This document shows, piece by piece, positions 54,346 to 63,000 of a stretch of 64,000 bases of DNA (position 1 is its first letter; each line of letters opens with the position of its first letter). The DNA is from Streptomyces sp. SAI-135. GTDB taxonomy: Bacteria; Actinomycetota; Actinomycetes; Streptomycetales; Streptomycetaceae. The position numbers were made by a program, and so were the translations under genes. The stretch is taken from the NCBI RefSeq assembly GCF_029893805.1, contig NZ_JARXYP010000002.1, positions 1,860,001-1,924,000 of the forward strand, in the 5' to 3' direction. The notes under the pieces are model-generated. The model searched no databases. It saw nothing but the letters and a program-made list of their open reading frames with translations, and had not been told where the DNA came from.

Positions 54346-54868
54346 GTTGTGGGGCGGGTGCGGGTGCGTCGTGGCTGGTCGCGCAGTTCCCCGCGCCCCT
54401 GGGGAGGTTCAGTCACCGGGGCCGCGACGGACCGGTCGTCTCCTCAGCCGCCGGTTGTGGGGCGGGTGCGGGTGCGTCGTGGCTGGTCGCGCAGTTCCCC
54501 ACGCCCCTGGGGAGGTGCAGTCACCGGCGCCGCGACGGACCGGTCGTCTCCTGAGCCGCCGGTTGTGGGGCGGGTGCGGGTCCGTCGTGGCTGGTCGCGC
54601 AGTTCCCCACGCCCCTGGGGAGGTGCAGTCACCGGCGCCGCGACGGACCGGTCGTCTCCTGAGCCGCCGGTTGTGGGGCGGGTGCGGGTGCGTCGTGGCT
54701 GGTCGCGCAGTTCCCCGCGCCCCTGGGGAGGTGCAGTCACCGGGGCCGCGACGGACCGGTCGTCTCCTCAGCCGCCGGTTTGTGGGGCGGGTGCGGGTGC
54801 GTCGTGGCTGGTCGCGCAGTTCCCCGCGCCCCCGGGGTGGGGGCAGTCGCCCGCGCTACGACGGGCCG
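54346..54868. repeat. 108-bp minisatellite, five copies, each with the dispersed 34-bp element
   Basis: The phrase GTGGCTGGTCGCGCAGTTCC recurs at 54371, 54479, 54587, 54695 and 54804: period 108, last step 109. Between the elements are GTCACCGGCGCCGCGACGGA, GTCGTCTCCT and GCCGCCGGTTGTGGGGCGGG. Copies differ by only a few bases. The multiple-of-three period leaves artificial open frames on both strands; none has coding signals. Confidence 0.95.
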
Positions 54869-55174
54869 TTGGCCGGACGGCGCGCCACGACGGGCGGCTG
54901 GCCGCGTACGGCGGGAAGGGGACGGGGTGGGGGGTGTCCGCCCGCAGCGGCCGGCGTCCGTCACAGGGCACTGCTCAAGGAGCCGAGCCGCCGGACCGAG
55001 GACGGATACCCCCCACCCCGGCACCGACCCACCCACCGGACCGCATGCGCTACGCACGCCCCCACCGAAGCCGTCACGGGCCGCCGCAGGCATTCAGGGG
55101 CGCGGGGAACTGCGCACAACGCCCGCCCCCACCCAACCCGCACACGAAGCCGCTCAACCCCCGGAGGGAAAAGC
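54869..55174. other. 306-bp gap without a recognisable gene
   Basis: The sequence is GC-rich and intergenic in character. It contains a partial copy of the dispersed element (GGGGCGCGGGGAACTGCGC, 55097-55115). No start/RBS pair or coding bias is visible. Confidence 0.5.
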
Positions 55175-55208
55175 AATGCCGGCGCAGCTCCCCAGCTGCG
55201 CCGGCATT
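55175..55208 (-). terminator. Terminator downstream of the 60-residue membrane protein gene
   Basis: A perfect 15-bp stem AATGCCGGCGCAGCT/AGCTGCGCCGGCATT has a CCCC loop; AA and TT tracts flank it. It lies 87 nt beyond the small gene's stop on the minus strand and may also end any transcript from the repeat side. Confidence 0.8.
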
Positions 55209-55294
55209 TTGCCGTCCGCCGCACCCCCGTCCCCACGGGGTTTCATGGGTTGATGTCCCCGCCCGGACCGCTCTTCCGGGCCTGGGGTCGCCGC

Positions 55295-55477
55295 TCAGCG
55301 CCCCAGCATCAGTCCCACGGACGACGCCTGTGTGGTCACTGTCTCCCAGCCGTCGAAGACGACGAGGAGCAGGACCGCCAGGGGCAGGGCCATGAGCGTC
55401 GCCACCAGCGGGTGGCGACGGCCCGTACGGCGGGGCTGGCGTGTGCGGGACAGTGTCCGCGGTGCCGTAAGAGCCAT
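55295..55477 (-). CDS. Small membrane protein, 60 residues
   Basis: A basic N-terminus (APRTLSRTRQPRRTGRRHP) is followed by one helix (LVATLMALPLAVLLLVVF, about 24-41) and a short outer tail with DGWETVTTQASSVGLMLGR. The charge pattern is right for an N-in single-pass protein, and codon bias is good for so short a frame. Start ATG 55477 has GGAGAGGGA upstream. Function unknown. Confidence 0.7.
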   Translation of the reverse strand: MALTAPRTLSRTRQPRRTGRRHPLVATLMALPLAVLLLVVFDGWETVTTQASSVGLMLGR

Positions 55478-55673
55478 GGTCCCTCTCCTGACCGTTCTGT
55501 TGTCGTTGGCAGCGGCGGGTGTCTGACCTCGGGGGACGAGTGCTGCACCCGCCGCTTGACCTCAAATCTAGGCGTCATGAGCTCTCCGCACGTCATGCCC
55601 TCGTACCGATTGCCGGGCCTCCCCGAGGATGAGCCATGACCAGCGGAGTACTCCCGTGGGTGGAGACGGGGAC

Positions 55674-55949
55674 CTAGGTCTCCGGGTCTTCCCGGAGGGG
55701 TCGCCCGGTCTGCCCCGCTTTCTCCGAGCCGTCCTCGCGCGGCACCGGCTGCTCCACCAGAGCCAGCACCCGGGTCGCCATGAAACGGGCCGTCCGCACC
55801 ACCGATCCGTTTCGCGTGACTTCGCTCACTTCGACGACTCCTCGTCGCACCGCCGTCTCCACCCGGCGGCCCGCCCTGCTCGCCACCACCTCGTACGTAC
55901 GCGTCGTGTCCCCTGCGTCCACGACTATCTCCACGCGATCACCCTTCAC
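55674..55949 (-). CDS. Hypothetical small protein (91 residues)
   Basis: The predicted protein starts KGDRVEIVVDAGDTTRTYEVV and has regular beta-like alternation through VEVSEVTRNGSVVRTARFMATRVLALVE, then a charged tail. GTG 55949 is chosen because AAGGGGG lies at a proper distance; the frame is open further upstream. It is divergent from the Ser/Thr kinase gene, about 200 bp away. No function can be assigned. Confidence 0.7.
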   Translation of the reverse strand: MKGDRVEIVVDAGDTTRTYEVVASRAGRRVETAVRRGVVEVSEVTRNGSVVRTARFMATRVLALVEQPVPREDGSEKAGQTGRPLREDPET

Positions 55950-56145
55950 GGGTTCAATCCCCCTTCTGCGACGGGTGGTTGGGATCACATCCGAACCGAA
56001 GTCCGCCCGCCCTCCGGCTCCCTGACCACCCCTCAATTCTCCCACCCGGCACTGACAATCCGACGGGACGAGAGGGCGCGGCCTCTGCGCGCGGCGGCCC
56101 GCGGAAACGTAAGCTGTGGCTCGTCACACGGACCGGGCAGCGGGG

Positions 56146-57558
56146 ATGAACATGGCGATGATGCGCCTGAGGCGCGAGGACCCGCGCGTCGTCGGCTCGT
56201 TCAGGCTTCACAGACGGCTCGGCGCGGGGGGTATGGGGGTCGTCTACCTGGGCTCCGACCGCAAGGGACAGCGGGTCGCGTTGAAGGTCATCCGGCCGGA
56301 TCTGGCCGAGGACCAGGAGTTCCGGTCACGGTTCGCGCGCGAGGTCTCCGCGGCCCGGCGGATCCGTGGCGGCTGCACGGCCCGGCTCGTCGCGGCCGAC
56401 CTGGAGGCGGACCGTCCGTGGTTCGCCACCCAGTACGTGCCCGGCCCCTCCCTGCACGACAAGGTCGTCGACGAGGGTGCGCTCGGCGCCGCCGAGGTGG
56501 CCTCCATCGGGGCCGCCCTGTCGGAGGGGCTCGTCGCCGTGCACGAGGCGGGGGTGGTGCACCGCGACCTCAAGCCGTCGAACATCCTCCTCTCCCCCAA
56601 GGGCCCCCGGATCATCGACTTCGGCATCGCCTGGGCGACCGGTGCCTCCACCCTGACCCATGTCGGCACCGCCGTCGGCTCCCCCGGCTTCCTCGCGCCC
56701 GAGCAGGTGCGCGGCGCCGCGGTGACGCCGGCCACGGACGTGTTCTCGCTGGGCGCGACCCTGGCGTACGCGTCGATGGGCGACTCGCCCTTCGGGCACG
56801 GCAGTTCCGAGGTGATGCTGTACCGCGTGGTGCACGAGGAGGCCCAGCTGCACGGCGTGCCCGACGCGGTCGCCCCGCTCATCCGCGCGTGCCTGGCGAA
56901 AGATCCCGAGGAGCGGCCGAGCACCCTCCAGTTGTCGCTGCGGCTCAAGGAGATCGCGGCCCGCGAGGCGCAGGGCCTGCCGGATCTGCGCCCGCCCGTC
57001 CCTCGTGCCGGTGAGGCGGACCGGCCCACCGGGCGCATCGCCGACACCTACCCGGAGCGGGCCGCCCAGCGCCGCCCGCAGGGTTCTTCGGGCACCTCCG
57101 GTTCGCAGGGGGCTTCCTCGGCGCGCGGCTCCGGACCGGCGCGGGGCCAGACCCCGGCGCGCGGCGGAGTGCCGTCGCGCGGCGGCAGCACCCCGCGCGG
57201 CAACGGCGTGCCCTCCTCCCGCTCCGGCCCCCGGCCCACCCCCGCCTCCTCGCGGAACACGACCCGCTCCGGCAGCGGAAGCCGGCCCGCGCCGCGCAGC
57301 GGTAGCGGCCGCCCGGCCCCCAGGAACACCAAGACGGGGCTGCGTCCCGCCAACCCCCGCCTCCTACGTCAGCGGCTGTTCGTGTTCGTCGTGGTGACCC
57401 TGCTCGTGGCGCTCGGCATCGCCGCGGCCCAGGGCTGCCAGGGGCCGCCGCGCGGACTCGGCGGCGGTGACGGTGTCGTGCGCGAACAGCGGCAGGGACA
57501 GGTGCACGCGTCGCCGGACCAGGCACCGCAGCAGGGGTCGGTCGGCGGCACGGACTGA
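56146..57558 (+). CDS. Membrane-bound serine/threonine protein kinase
   Basis: This 470-residue Hanks-type kinase has a glycine loop LGAGGMGVVYLG (25-36), ATP-binding Lys 47 in VALKVI, catalytic loop VHRDLKPSNILL, DFG in IIDFGIAW, and FLAPEQVRG. All key residues are intact. After the kinase domain (ends near 275) come about 130 residues of Ser/Gly/Arg/Pro-rich linker, one transmembrane helix (about 411-429, LFVFVVVTLLVALGIAAAQ) and a short outer tail of about 40 residues without PASTA or other sensor domains. ATG 56146 or 56152 may be used; GTG 56116 is also in frame. Confidence 0.92.
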   Translation: MNMAMMRLRREDPRVVGSFRLHRRLGAGGMGVVYLGSDRKGQRVALKVIRPDLAEDQEFRSRFAREVSAARRIRGGCTARLVAADLEADRPWFATQYVPGPSLHDKVVDEGALGAAEVASIGAALSEGLVAVHEAGVVHRDLKPSNILLSPKGPRIIDFGIAWATGASTLTHVGTAVGSPGFLAPEQVRGAAVTPATDVFSLGATLAYASMGDSPFGHGSSEVMLYRVVHEEAQLHGVPDAVAPLIRACLAKDPEERPSTLQLSLRLKEIAAREAQGLPDLRPPVPRAGEADRPTGRIADTYPERAAQRRPQGSSGTSGSQGASSARGSGPARGQTPARGGVPSRGGSTPRGNGVPSSRSGPRPTPASSRNTTRSGSGSRPAPRSGSGRPAPRNTKTGLRPANPRLLRQRLFVFVVVTLLVALGIAAAQGCQGPPRGLGGGDGVVREQRQGQVHASPDQAPQQGSVGGTD

Positions 57559-57612
57559 GCCGCGCCGCCGGGACCGTCGTAGGCGTTGCCCAGGACCGGA
57601 GGAAACCGCTGG

Positions 57613-58431
57613 TCAGGCCTGCGGTCGGCCCGTGGCCACCGCGTAGAAGGCGACCGCTGCCGCCGCGCCCACGTTGAGGGAGTCCACGCCGTGGGCCATC
57701 GGGATGCGGACCCATTCGTCGGCGGCGACCAGGGCCTGGGTGGTCAGGCCGTCGCCCTCGGCGCCGAGCATCAGGGCGACCCGGTCCATCTTGTGCGGGG
57801 CGGCCTCGTCGAGGGTCCTGGCCTTGGCGTCGGGGGTGAGGGCGAGGAGGGTGAAGCCGGCCTCGCGGACCGAGTCCAGGCCCTTGGGCCAGGTGTCGAG
57901 ACGGGCGTAGGGGACGGAGAAGACCGCGCCCATGGAGACCTTGACGCTGCGGCGGTACAGGGGGTCGGCGCAGTCCGGGGAGAGCAGGACCGCGTCCATG
58001 CCGAGGGCCGCCGCCGAGCGGAAGATGGCGCCGATGTTGGTGTGGTCGTTGACGGACTCCATGACCACCACACGGCGGGCGGTCTGGAGCAACTCGCCCG
58101 CGGTGGGCAGCGGTTTGCGCTGCATGGAGGCGAGCGCGCCGCGGTGCACGTGGTAGCCGGTGACCTGTTCGGCGAGCTCGGGGCTGACGGCGTAGACCGG
58201 GGCGGGGAGTTCGTCGATGACGTCGCGCATGACGTCGACCCACTTGGCGGACAGCAGCATGGAGCGCATCTCGTAGCCCGCGTCCTTGGCCCGGCGGATG
58301 ACTTTCTCGCCCTCGGCGATGAACAGGCCCTCGGCCGGCTCGCGTTTGCGGCGCAGCTCGACGTCGGTCAGGCCCGTGTAGTCGTGCAGGCGCGGGTCGT
58401 CGGGATCCTCGACGGTGATGAGATCGGCCAC
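57613..58431 (-). CDS. TrmH/SpoU-family RNA methyltransferase
   Basis: This 272-residue SPOUT methyltransferase has an N-terminal substrate-binding domain (EGLFIAEGEKVIRRAKDAGYEMRSMLLS) and a C-terminal knotted domain with the three SpoU motifs: VNDHTNIGAIFRSAAALGMD, VALMLGAEGDGLT and WVRIPMAHGVDSLNVGAAAAV. It probably 2'-O-methylates rRNA or tRNA. The start is GTG 58431. It lies 65 nt after the CysG-type gene on the same strand. Confidence 0.93.
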   Translation of the reverse strand: MADLITVEDPDDPRLHDYTGLTDVELRRKREPAEGLFIAEGEKVIRRAKDAGYEMRSMLLSAKWVDVMRDVIDELPAPVYAVSPELAEQVTGYHVHRGALASMQRKPLPTAGELLQTARRVVVMESVNDHTNIGAIFRSAAALGMDAVLLSPDCADPLYRRSVKVSMGAVFSVPYARLDTWPKGLDSVREAGFTLLALTPDAKARTLDEAAPHKMDRVALMLGAEGDGLTTQALVAADEWVRIPMAHGVDSLNVGAAAAVAFYAVATGRPQA

Positions 58432-58496
58432 AGGGTGATACTGCCTTGTCCTGGGTGCGGTGCCAACGGCTGGGGACGGGTTGGGTTACCCCCGGG

Positions 58497-59729
58497 TTAC
58501 GCCAATGTCCGCAGCCCCACGCCGACGACCTCGCCGACGACGATGACGGCCGGGGGCTTCACGTCCTCGGCGACGACCACCTCGGCCACCGTCGCCAGGG
58601 TCGCGTCGACCCGGCGCTGGGCGGCCGTCGTCCCCTCCTGGACCAGGGCCACCGGGGTGTCGGGCGACTTGCCGTGCGCGACCAGGGTCTCGGCGATCCT
58701 GCCGATCTTGTCGACGCCCATGAGGATCACCAGCGTGCCGGTGAGCCTCGCGAGGGACGACCAGTCGACCAGGGAGCGTTCGTCGTCCGGCGCCACATGG
58801 CCGCTGACCACCGTGAACTCGTGGGCCACGCCCCGGTGGGTGACGGGGATGCCGGCCGCGCCCGGGACCGAGATCGAGCTGGAGATGCCGGGGACGACCG
58901 TGCAGGGGATGCCGGCCTCGGCGAGGGCGTGCAGCTCCTCCATGCCACGGCCGAAGACGTAAGGGTCCCCGCCCTTCAGCCGTACGACGGACTTGCCCTG
59001 CTTGGCGTGCTCGATCAGGGCGTTGTTGATGGCCTCCTGGGCCATGAAACGGCCGTACGGGATCTTCGCCGCGTCGATGACCTCGACGTGCGGCGGGAGC
59101 TCGGCGAGGAGGTCGCGGGGGCCGAGGCGGTCGGCGATGACGACGTCGGCCTCGGCGAGCAGGCGGCGGCCGCGGACCGTGATCAGGTCGGGGTCGCCGG
59201 GGCCGCCGCCGACGAGGGCGACGCCGGGGGTGCGGGTGCGGTGGTGCGGGGCGACGAGGGTGCCGTCGCGCAGGCCCTCCACGACCGCGTCGCGGATGGC
59301 GGCGGTGTGGCGGGGGTCGCGGCCCTTGGCGTTCGTCGTGAGCACGGCCACCGTGACGCCCTCGCTGTGGCCCGTCGCCGGGGTCCAGGCGGTGGCGGCG
59401 TCGGCGTCGTCGGAGCGGACGCACCAGACACGGTGCCGCTCCGCTTCGGCGGAGGCGCGGGTGTTCGCCTCGCTGTCGCTGGTGGCGATGAGGGCGTACC
59501 AGGCGTCTTCCAGGTCGCCTTCCTGGTACGGCCGCCGTTCCCAGGTGATCTCGCCCGCGTCCGCCATCGCCTCCACGGAGGGGGTCGCCGCCGGGGACAC
59601 GAGGAGGACGTCCGCGCCCGCCGCGATCAGGGCCGGGAGGCGGCGCTGGGCGACCTGGCCGCCGCCGAGGACGACGACCTTGCGGTCGGTGAGGCGGAGG
59701 CCTACGGGGTAGGCGGGGTTCTCGGCCAT
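58497..59729 (-). CDS. cobA: Siroheme synthase/uroporphyrinogen-III C-methyltransferase (CysG/CobA-type fusion)
   Basis: This 410-residue fusion has an N-terminal precorrin-2 dehydrogenase/ferrochelatase domain with the NAD loop VVVLGGGQVAQRRLPALIAAG, followed from about residue 165 by the SAM-dependent methyltransferase (VALVGGGPGDPDLITVRGRRLL; VVRLKGGDPYVFGRGMEE; VVPGISSSISVPGAAGIPVTHR). It makes precorrin-2 and on to siroheme or corrinoids. The neighbouring BluB-CobT fusion supports a cobalamin role. The start is ATG 59729. No cobalamin riboswitch is visible upstream. Confidence 0.93.
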   Translation of the reverse strand: MAENPAYPVGLRLTDRKVVVLGGGQVAQRRLPALIAAGADVLLVSPAATPSVEAMADAGEITWERRPYQEGDLEDAWYALIATSDSEANTRASAEAERHRVWCVRSDDADAATAWTPATGHSEGVTVAVLTTNAKGRDPRHTAAIRDAVVEGLRDGTLVAPHHRTRTPGVALVGGGPGDPDLITVRGRRLLAEADVVIADRLGPRDLLAELPPHVEVIDAAKIPYGRFMAQEAINNALIEHAKQGKSVVRLKGGDPYVFGRGMEELHALAEAGIPCTVVPGISSSISVPGAAGIPVTHRGVAHEFTVVSGHVAPDDERSLVDWSSLARLTGTLVILMGVDKIGRIAETLVAHGKSPDTPVALVQEGTTAAQRRVDATLATVAEVVVAEDVKPPAVIVVGEVVGVGLRTLA

Positions 59730-59840
59730 GAGGGTGCGGCTCCTCCGGGGCTTGGCGGTGGCCCTGACGTGCGGATTTTACGGGGTGGCGGCGTGCGGCG
59801 GCGCAGGTGTCCAGTGGCTGGGCGTCGTCGCCGGGTGCGG

Positions 59841-59975
59841 GTGCGTGGGTCCGTGCCCGCCCGTCCTGGCCTGCGGGACGGCTGGGTGCGTAAGTCCGTG
59901 CCTACTCGTCCCGGCCTGCGGGACGACCGGGCGCGTGAGTCCGTGCCCCCCGTCCCGGGGCCTGCGAGACGACTG
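59841..59975. repeat. 45-bp tandem repeat, three copies
   Basis: Units starting at 59841, 59886 and 59931 share GTGCGTNNGTCCGTGCC and CGTCCCGGCCTGCGGGACGA with a few differences. The array fills much of the 310-bp gap between the cobA-type and cobT genes; the rest of that gap shows nothing recognisable. Confidence 0.85.
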
Positions 59976-60039
59976 CCCTCGGACTCACGGCAGGGGAAGG
60001 GACGCGCGGACCCCGTCCCCGCGTCCCCCTCGCAGACGC

Positions 60040-63000
60040 CTACTTCTCGGTGACCCCCGCGGAGTCGAACGTCGCCACCTCGTGCATGGCCCGTGCCGTG
60101 CTCTGCACCAGCGGCAGGGCCAGCAGCGCGCCCGTGCCCTCGCCGAGACGCAGGTCGAGGTCGACCAGGGGGCGCAGGCCGAGCTTGTTCAGGGCGGCCA
60201 CATGGCCCGGTTCCGCGCTGCGGTGGCCCGCGATGCAGGCCGCGAGGACCTCCGGGGCGATCGCGCGGGCCACCAGGGCGGCGGCGCCCGCGCTCACACC
60301 GTCGAGGATGACCGGGGTGCGGAGCGAGGCACCGCCCAGCAACAGGCCGACCATCGCCGCGTGTTCGAAGCCGCCGATCGCCGCCAGGACCCCGATCGGG
60401 TCGGCCGGGTCCGGCTGGTGGAGCTCGATCGCACGGCGGACGACCTCGGTCTTGCGGGCCAGGGTCTCGTCGTTGATGCCGGTGCCGCGGCCGGTGACCT
60501 CGGCGGGGTCGGTGTCCGTGAAGACCGAGATGAGGGCGGCGGACGCGGTGGTGTTCGCGATGCCCATCTCGCCCGTGAGCAGGGCCTTGTTGCCGGCCGC
60601 GACCAGGTCGCGCGCGGTCTCGATGCCGACCTCGATGGCCTGCTTGGCCTCCTCGCGGGTCATCGCGGGCCCGGTGGTCATGTCGGACGTGCCCGCCCGG
60701 ATCTTGCGCGGCAACAGGCCCGGGGTGGCCGGGAGTTCGCAGGCCACACCGACGTCGACCACGCACACCTCGGCACCCACCTGGCCGGCGAAGGCGTTGC
60801 AGACGGCGCCGCCGCCGAGGAAGTTGGCGACCATCTGGGCCGTCACCTCCTGCGGCCAGGGGGTGACGCCCTGGGCGTGCACGCCGTGGTCACCGGCGAA
60901 GATCGCGACGGCCGCGGGCTCGGGGATCGGCGGCGGGCACTGCCGGGAGAGCCCGGACAGCTGGGCGGAGATGATCTCCAGCATGCCGAGCGCGCCGGCC
61001 GGCTTGGTCATCCGCTTCTGCCGCTCCCAGGCCTCGCCGAGCGCCTTGGCGTCCAGCGGGCGGATCTGGGCGACGGTCTCGCCGAGCAGGTCGTGCGGCT
61101 CCTCGCCGGGCAGGGCGCGGCGGCCGTAGGTCTCCTCGTGCACGACCCACGACAGCGGGCGCCGCTTGGACCAGCCGGCCTGCATCAGCTCGGGCTCGTC
61201 CGGGAACTCGTCGACGTACCCGACGCACAGGTAGGCGATGACCTCCAGGTGCTCGGGCAGGCCGAGGGCGCGGACCATCTCGCGCTCGTCGAAGAAGCTG
61301 ACCCAGCCGACGCCGAGGCCCTCGGCGCGGGCGGCGAGCCAGAGGTTCTCCACGGCGAGCGCGGCGGAGTACGGGGCCATCTGCGGCTGGGTGTGCCGGC
61401 CGAGGGTGTGGCGGCCGCCGCGGGTCGGGTCGGCGGTGACGACGATGTTCACCGGGGTCTCGAGGATGGCCTCGATCTTCAGTTCCTTGAACTGCTTGGC
61501 CCGGCCCTTGGGCAGCGACTTGGCGTACGCCTCGCGCTGGCGCTGGGCCAGGTCCTGCATCGCGGCGCGCGTCTCGGCGGAGCGGATGACGACGAAGTCC
61601 CAGGGCTGCGAGTGCCCGACGGACGGGGCCGTGTGGGCGGCCTCCAGGACGCGGAGCAGCACCTCGTGCGGGATCGGGTCGCTGCGGAAGCCGTTGCGGA
61701 TGTCGCGGCGCTCGCGCATGACCTTGAGGACGGCCTCGCGCTCGGCGTCGTCGTAGGCGGGCGCGGCGGGGCCCGTGGACTGTCGTGCCTCTTCCACGGG
61801 AGCCGTGCTCACTTCCTGGACTGCCTGTTCTTCCTGGTCTTCCTGTTCGGCCGCCCGGGTGTCCAGGTCGTCCGCCTGCTGGGCGAATCGGGGGTCCCCG
61901 GCCGCCTCGCGCGGGGCCGGGACCACGGGTTGCTGTACGCCGTCCGCGGGAAGCGCCACGGGGTGGGGCGGAGTCGGCGCGAGGTGCGGGGTGGTCGGCA
62001 CGGAGCCTTCCACGGGCACGAACTCGCCCAGGGCCTGTCCCGGTCGGGGTTCCAGGGGGACGCCGGCGGGCAGCACGACGGGGGGCGCGGCGGAGCCGGG
62101 GGCGGCGAACTGGGTCTGTGCGCCCGGGAGTTGGGCCGCGAGCGGCTGGGGCGCCGGCGTCTGCGGGCCCTGCGGTGCCTGGTCCGGGGTGGGCGGGAAC
62201 TCCTCCTGCGCGGCGGGCTCTGAGGGCTGGACTGCGGCTGCCTGGGCCATCGGGTCCGTCGCCGGTACGACGGTGTCGGCAGCCTCCGCCGCGTCCGCCG
62301 CGACGGGCTGGACGAGGTCCGGGGCCTGCGGTTCCTCGGCGGGCAGGGCCGGAGCGGGCTCCTGGATCTGATCGGCCGCCGCTGCCGGCTGCTCGGCGGG
62401 GAGCGGCTCGGGGGCCTCGGGCGCGGATGCGTTCTCCGCGGGTACGGGGAGGTCCTCGACCGGCGCGGTGACGGGGAGGTCCTCGACCGGCGCGGTGACG
62501 GGCTCCACCGGCTGCGGAACCTGTCCGGTCTCCGCGGCAGCCTGAGTCACGGCTTCGGGGGCGTCCGGGACGGCCGTGGCGACGGCGTCCTCGGCGGGCG
62601 GTGCGAGGTCGGGAGCTGCGGGCTCCGGGGCCGCCACGGCTTCCTGGACGGAGTCCGGAGCAGCCGGAGCCTCCTGGGGGGCGTCCGCTTCCTGGACCGC
62701 GACCGCGACGGGTTCGGGGTCCAGGATCGCGCCCGTCTCGGGGGCGACAGCGGCTTGTTCCCCGGCCGTCACCGCTTCCTGGACGACCGCTTCCTGGACG
62801 ACACCGACCGGCTCCGGAACGGCCGGCTCCTGGGCGGCGACAGGCTGCGGGGCAACAGGCTGCCCGGCGACGGCGGCCGCCGCCTCCGCCTCCTCCTGCC
62901 CTTCCGTCCCCGCCTCGGTTCCGGCGACCTCCGCCTCGGCCAGGGGCTGCGCGACGACAGGCTCGGCCACGACCGGCTCGTCCGCGGGCGGCTCAGCCAC

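Noticed and set aside
54346..54868. CRISPR array
   Set aside because: Units are 108 bp with no short-repeat/unique-spacer alternation, the spacers are themselves repeated, and there are no cas genes.
59730..60039. Cobalamin riboswitch upstream of the CysG/CobA-type gene
   Set aside because: No B12-box-like sequence or multi-arm fold was recognised; the gap holds a 45-bp tandem repeat instead.
59728..62223. 831-codon plus-strand open frame opposite cobT and the corrin gene gap
   Set aside because: It overlaps the clear BluB-CobT coding region on the other strand and reads as low-complexity Arg/Gly/Leu shadow.
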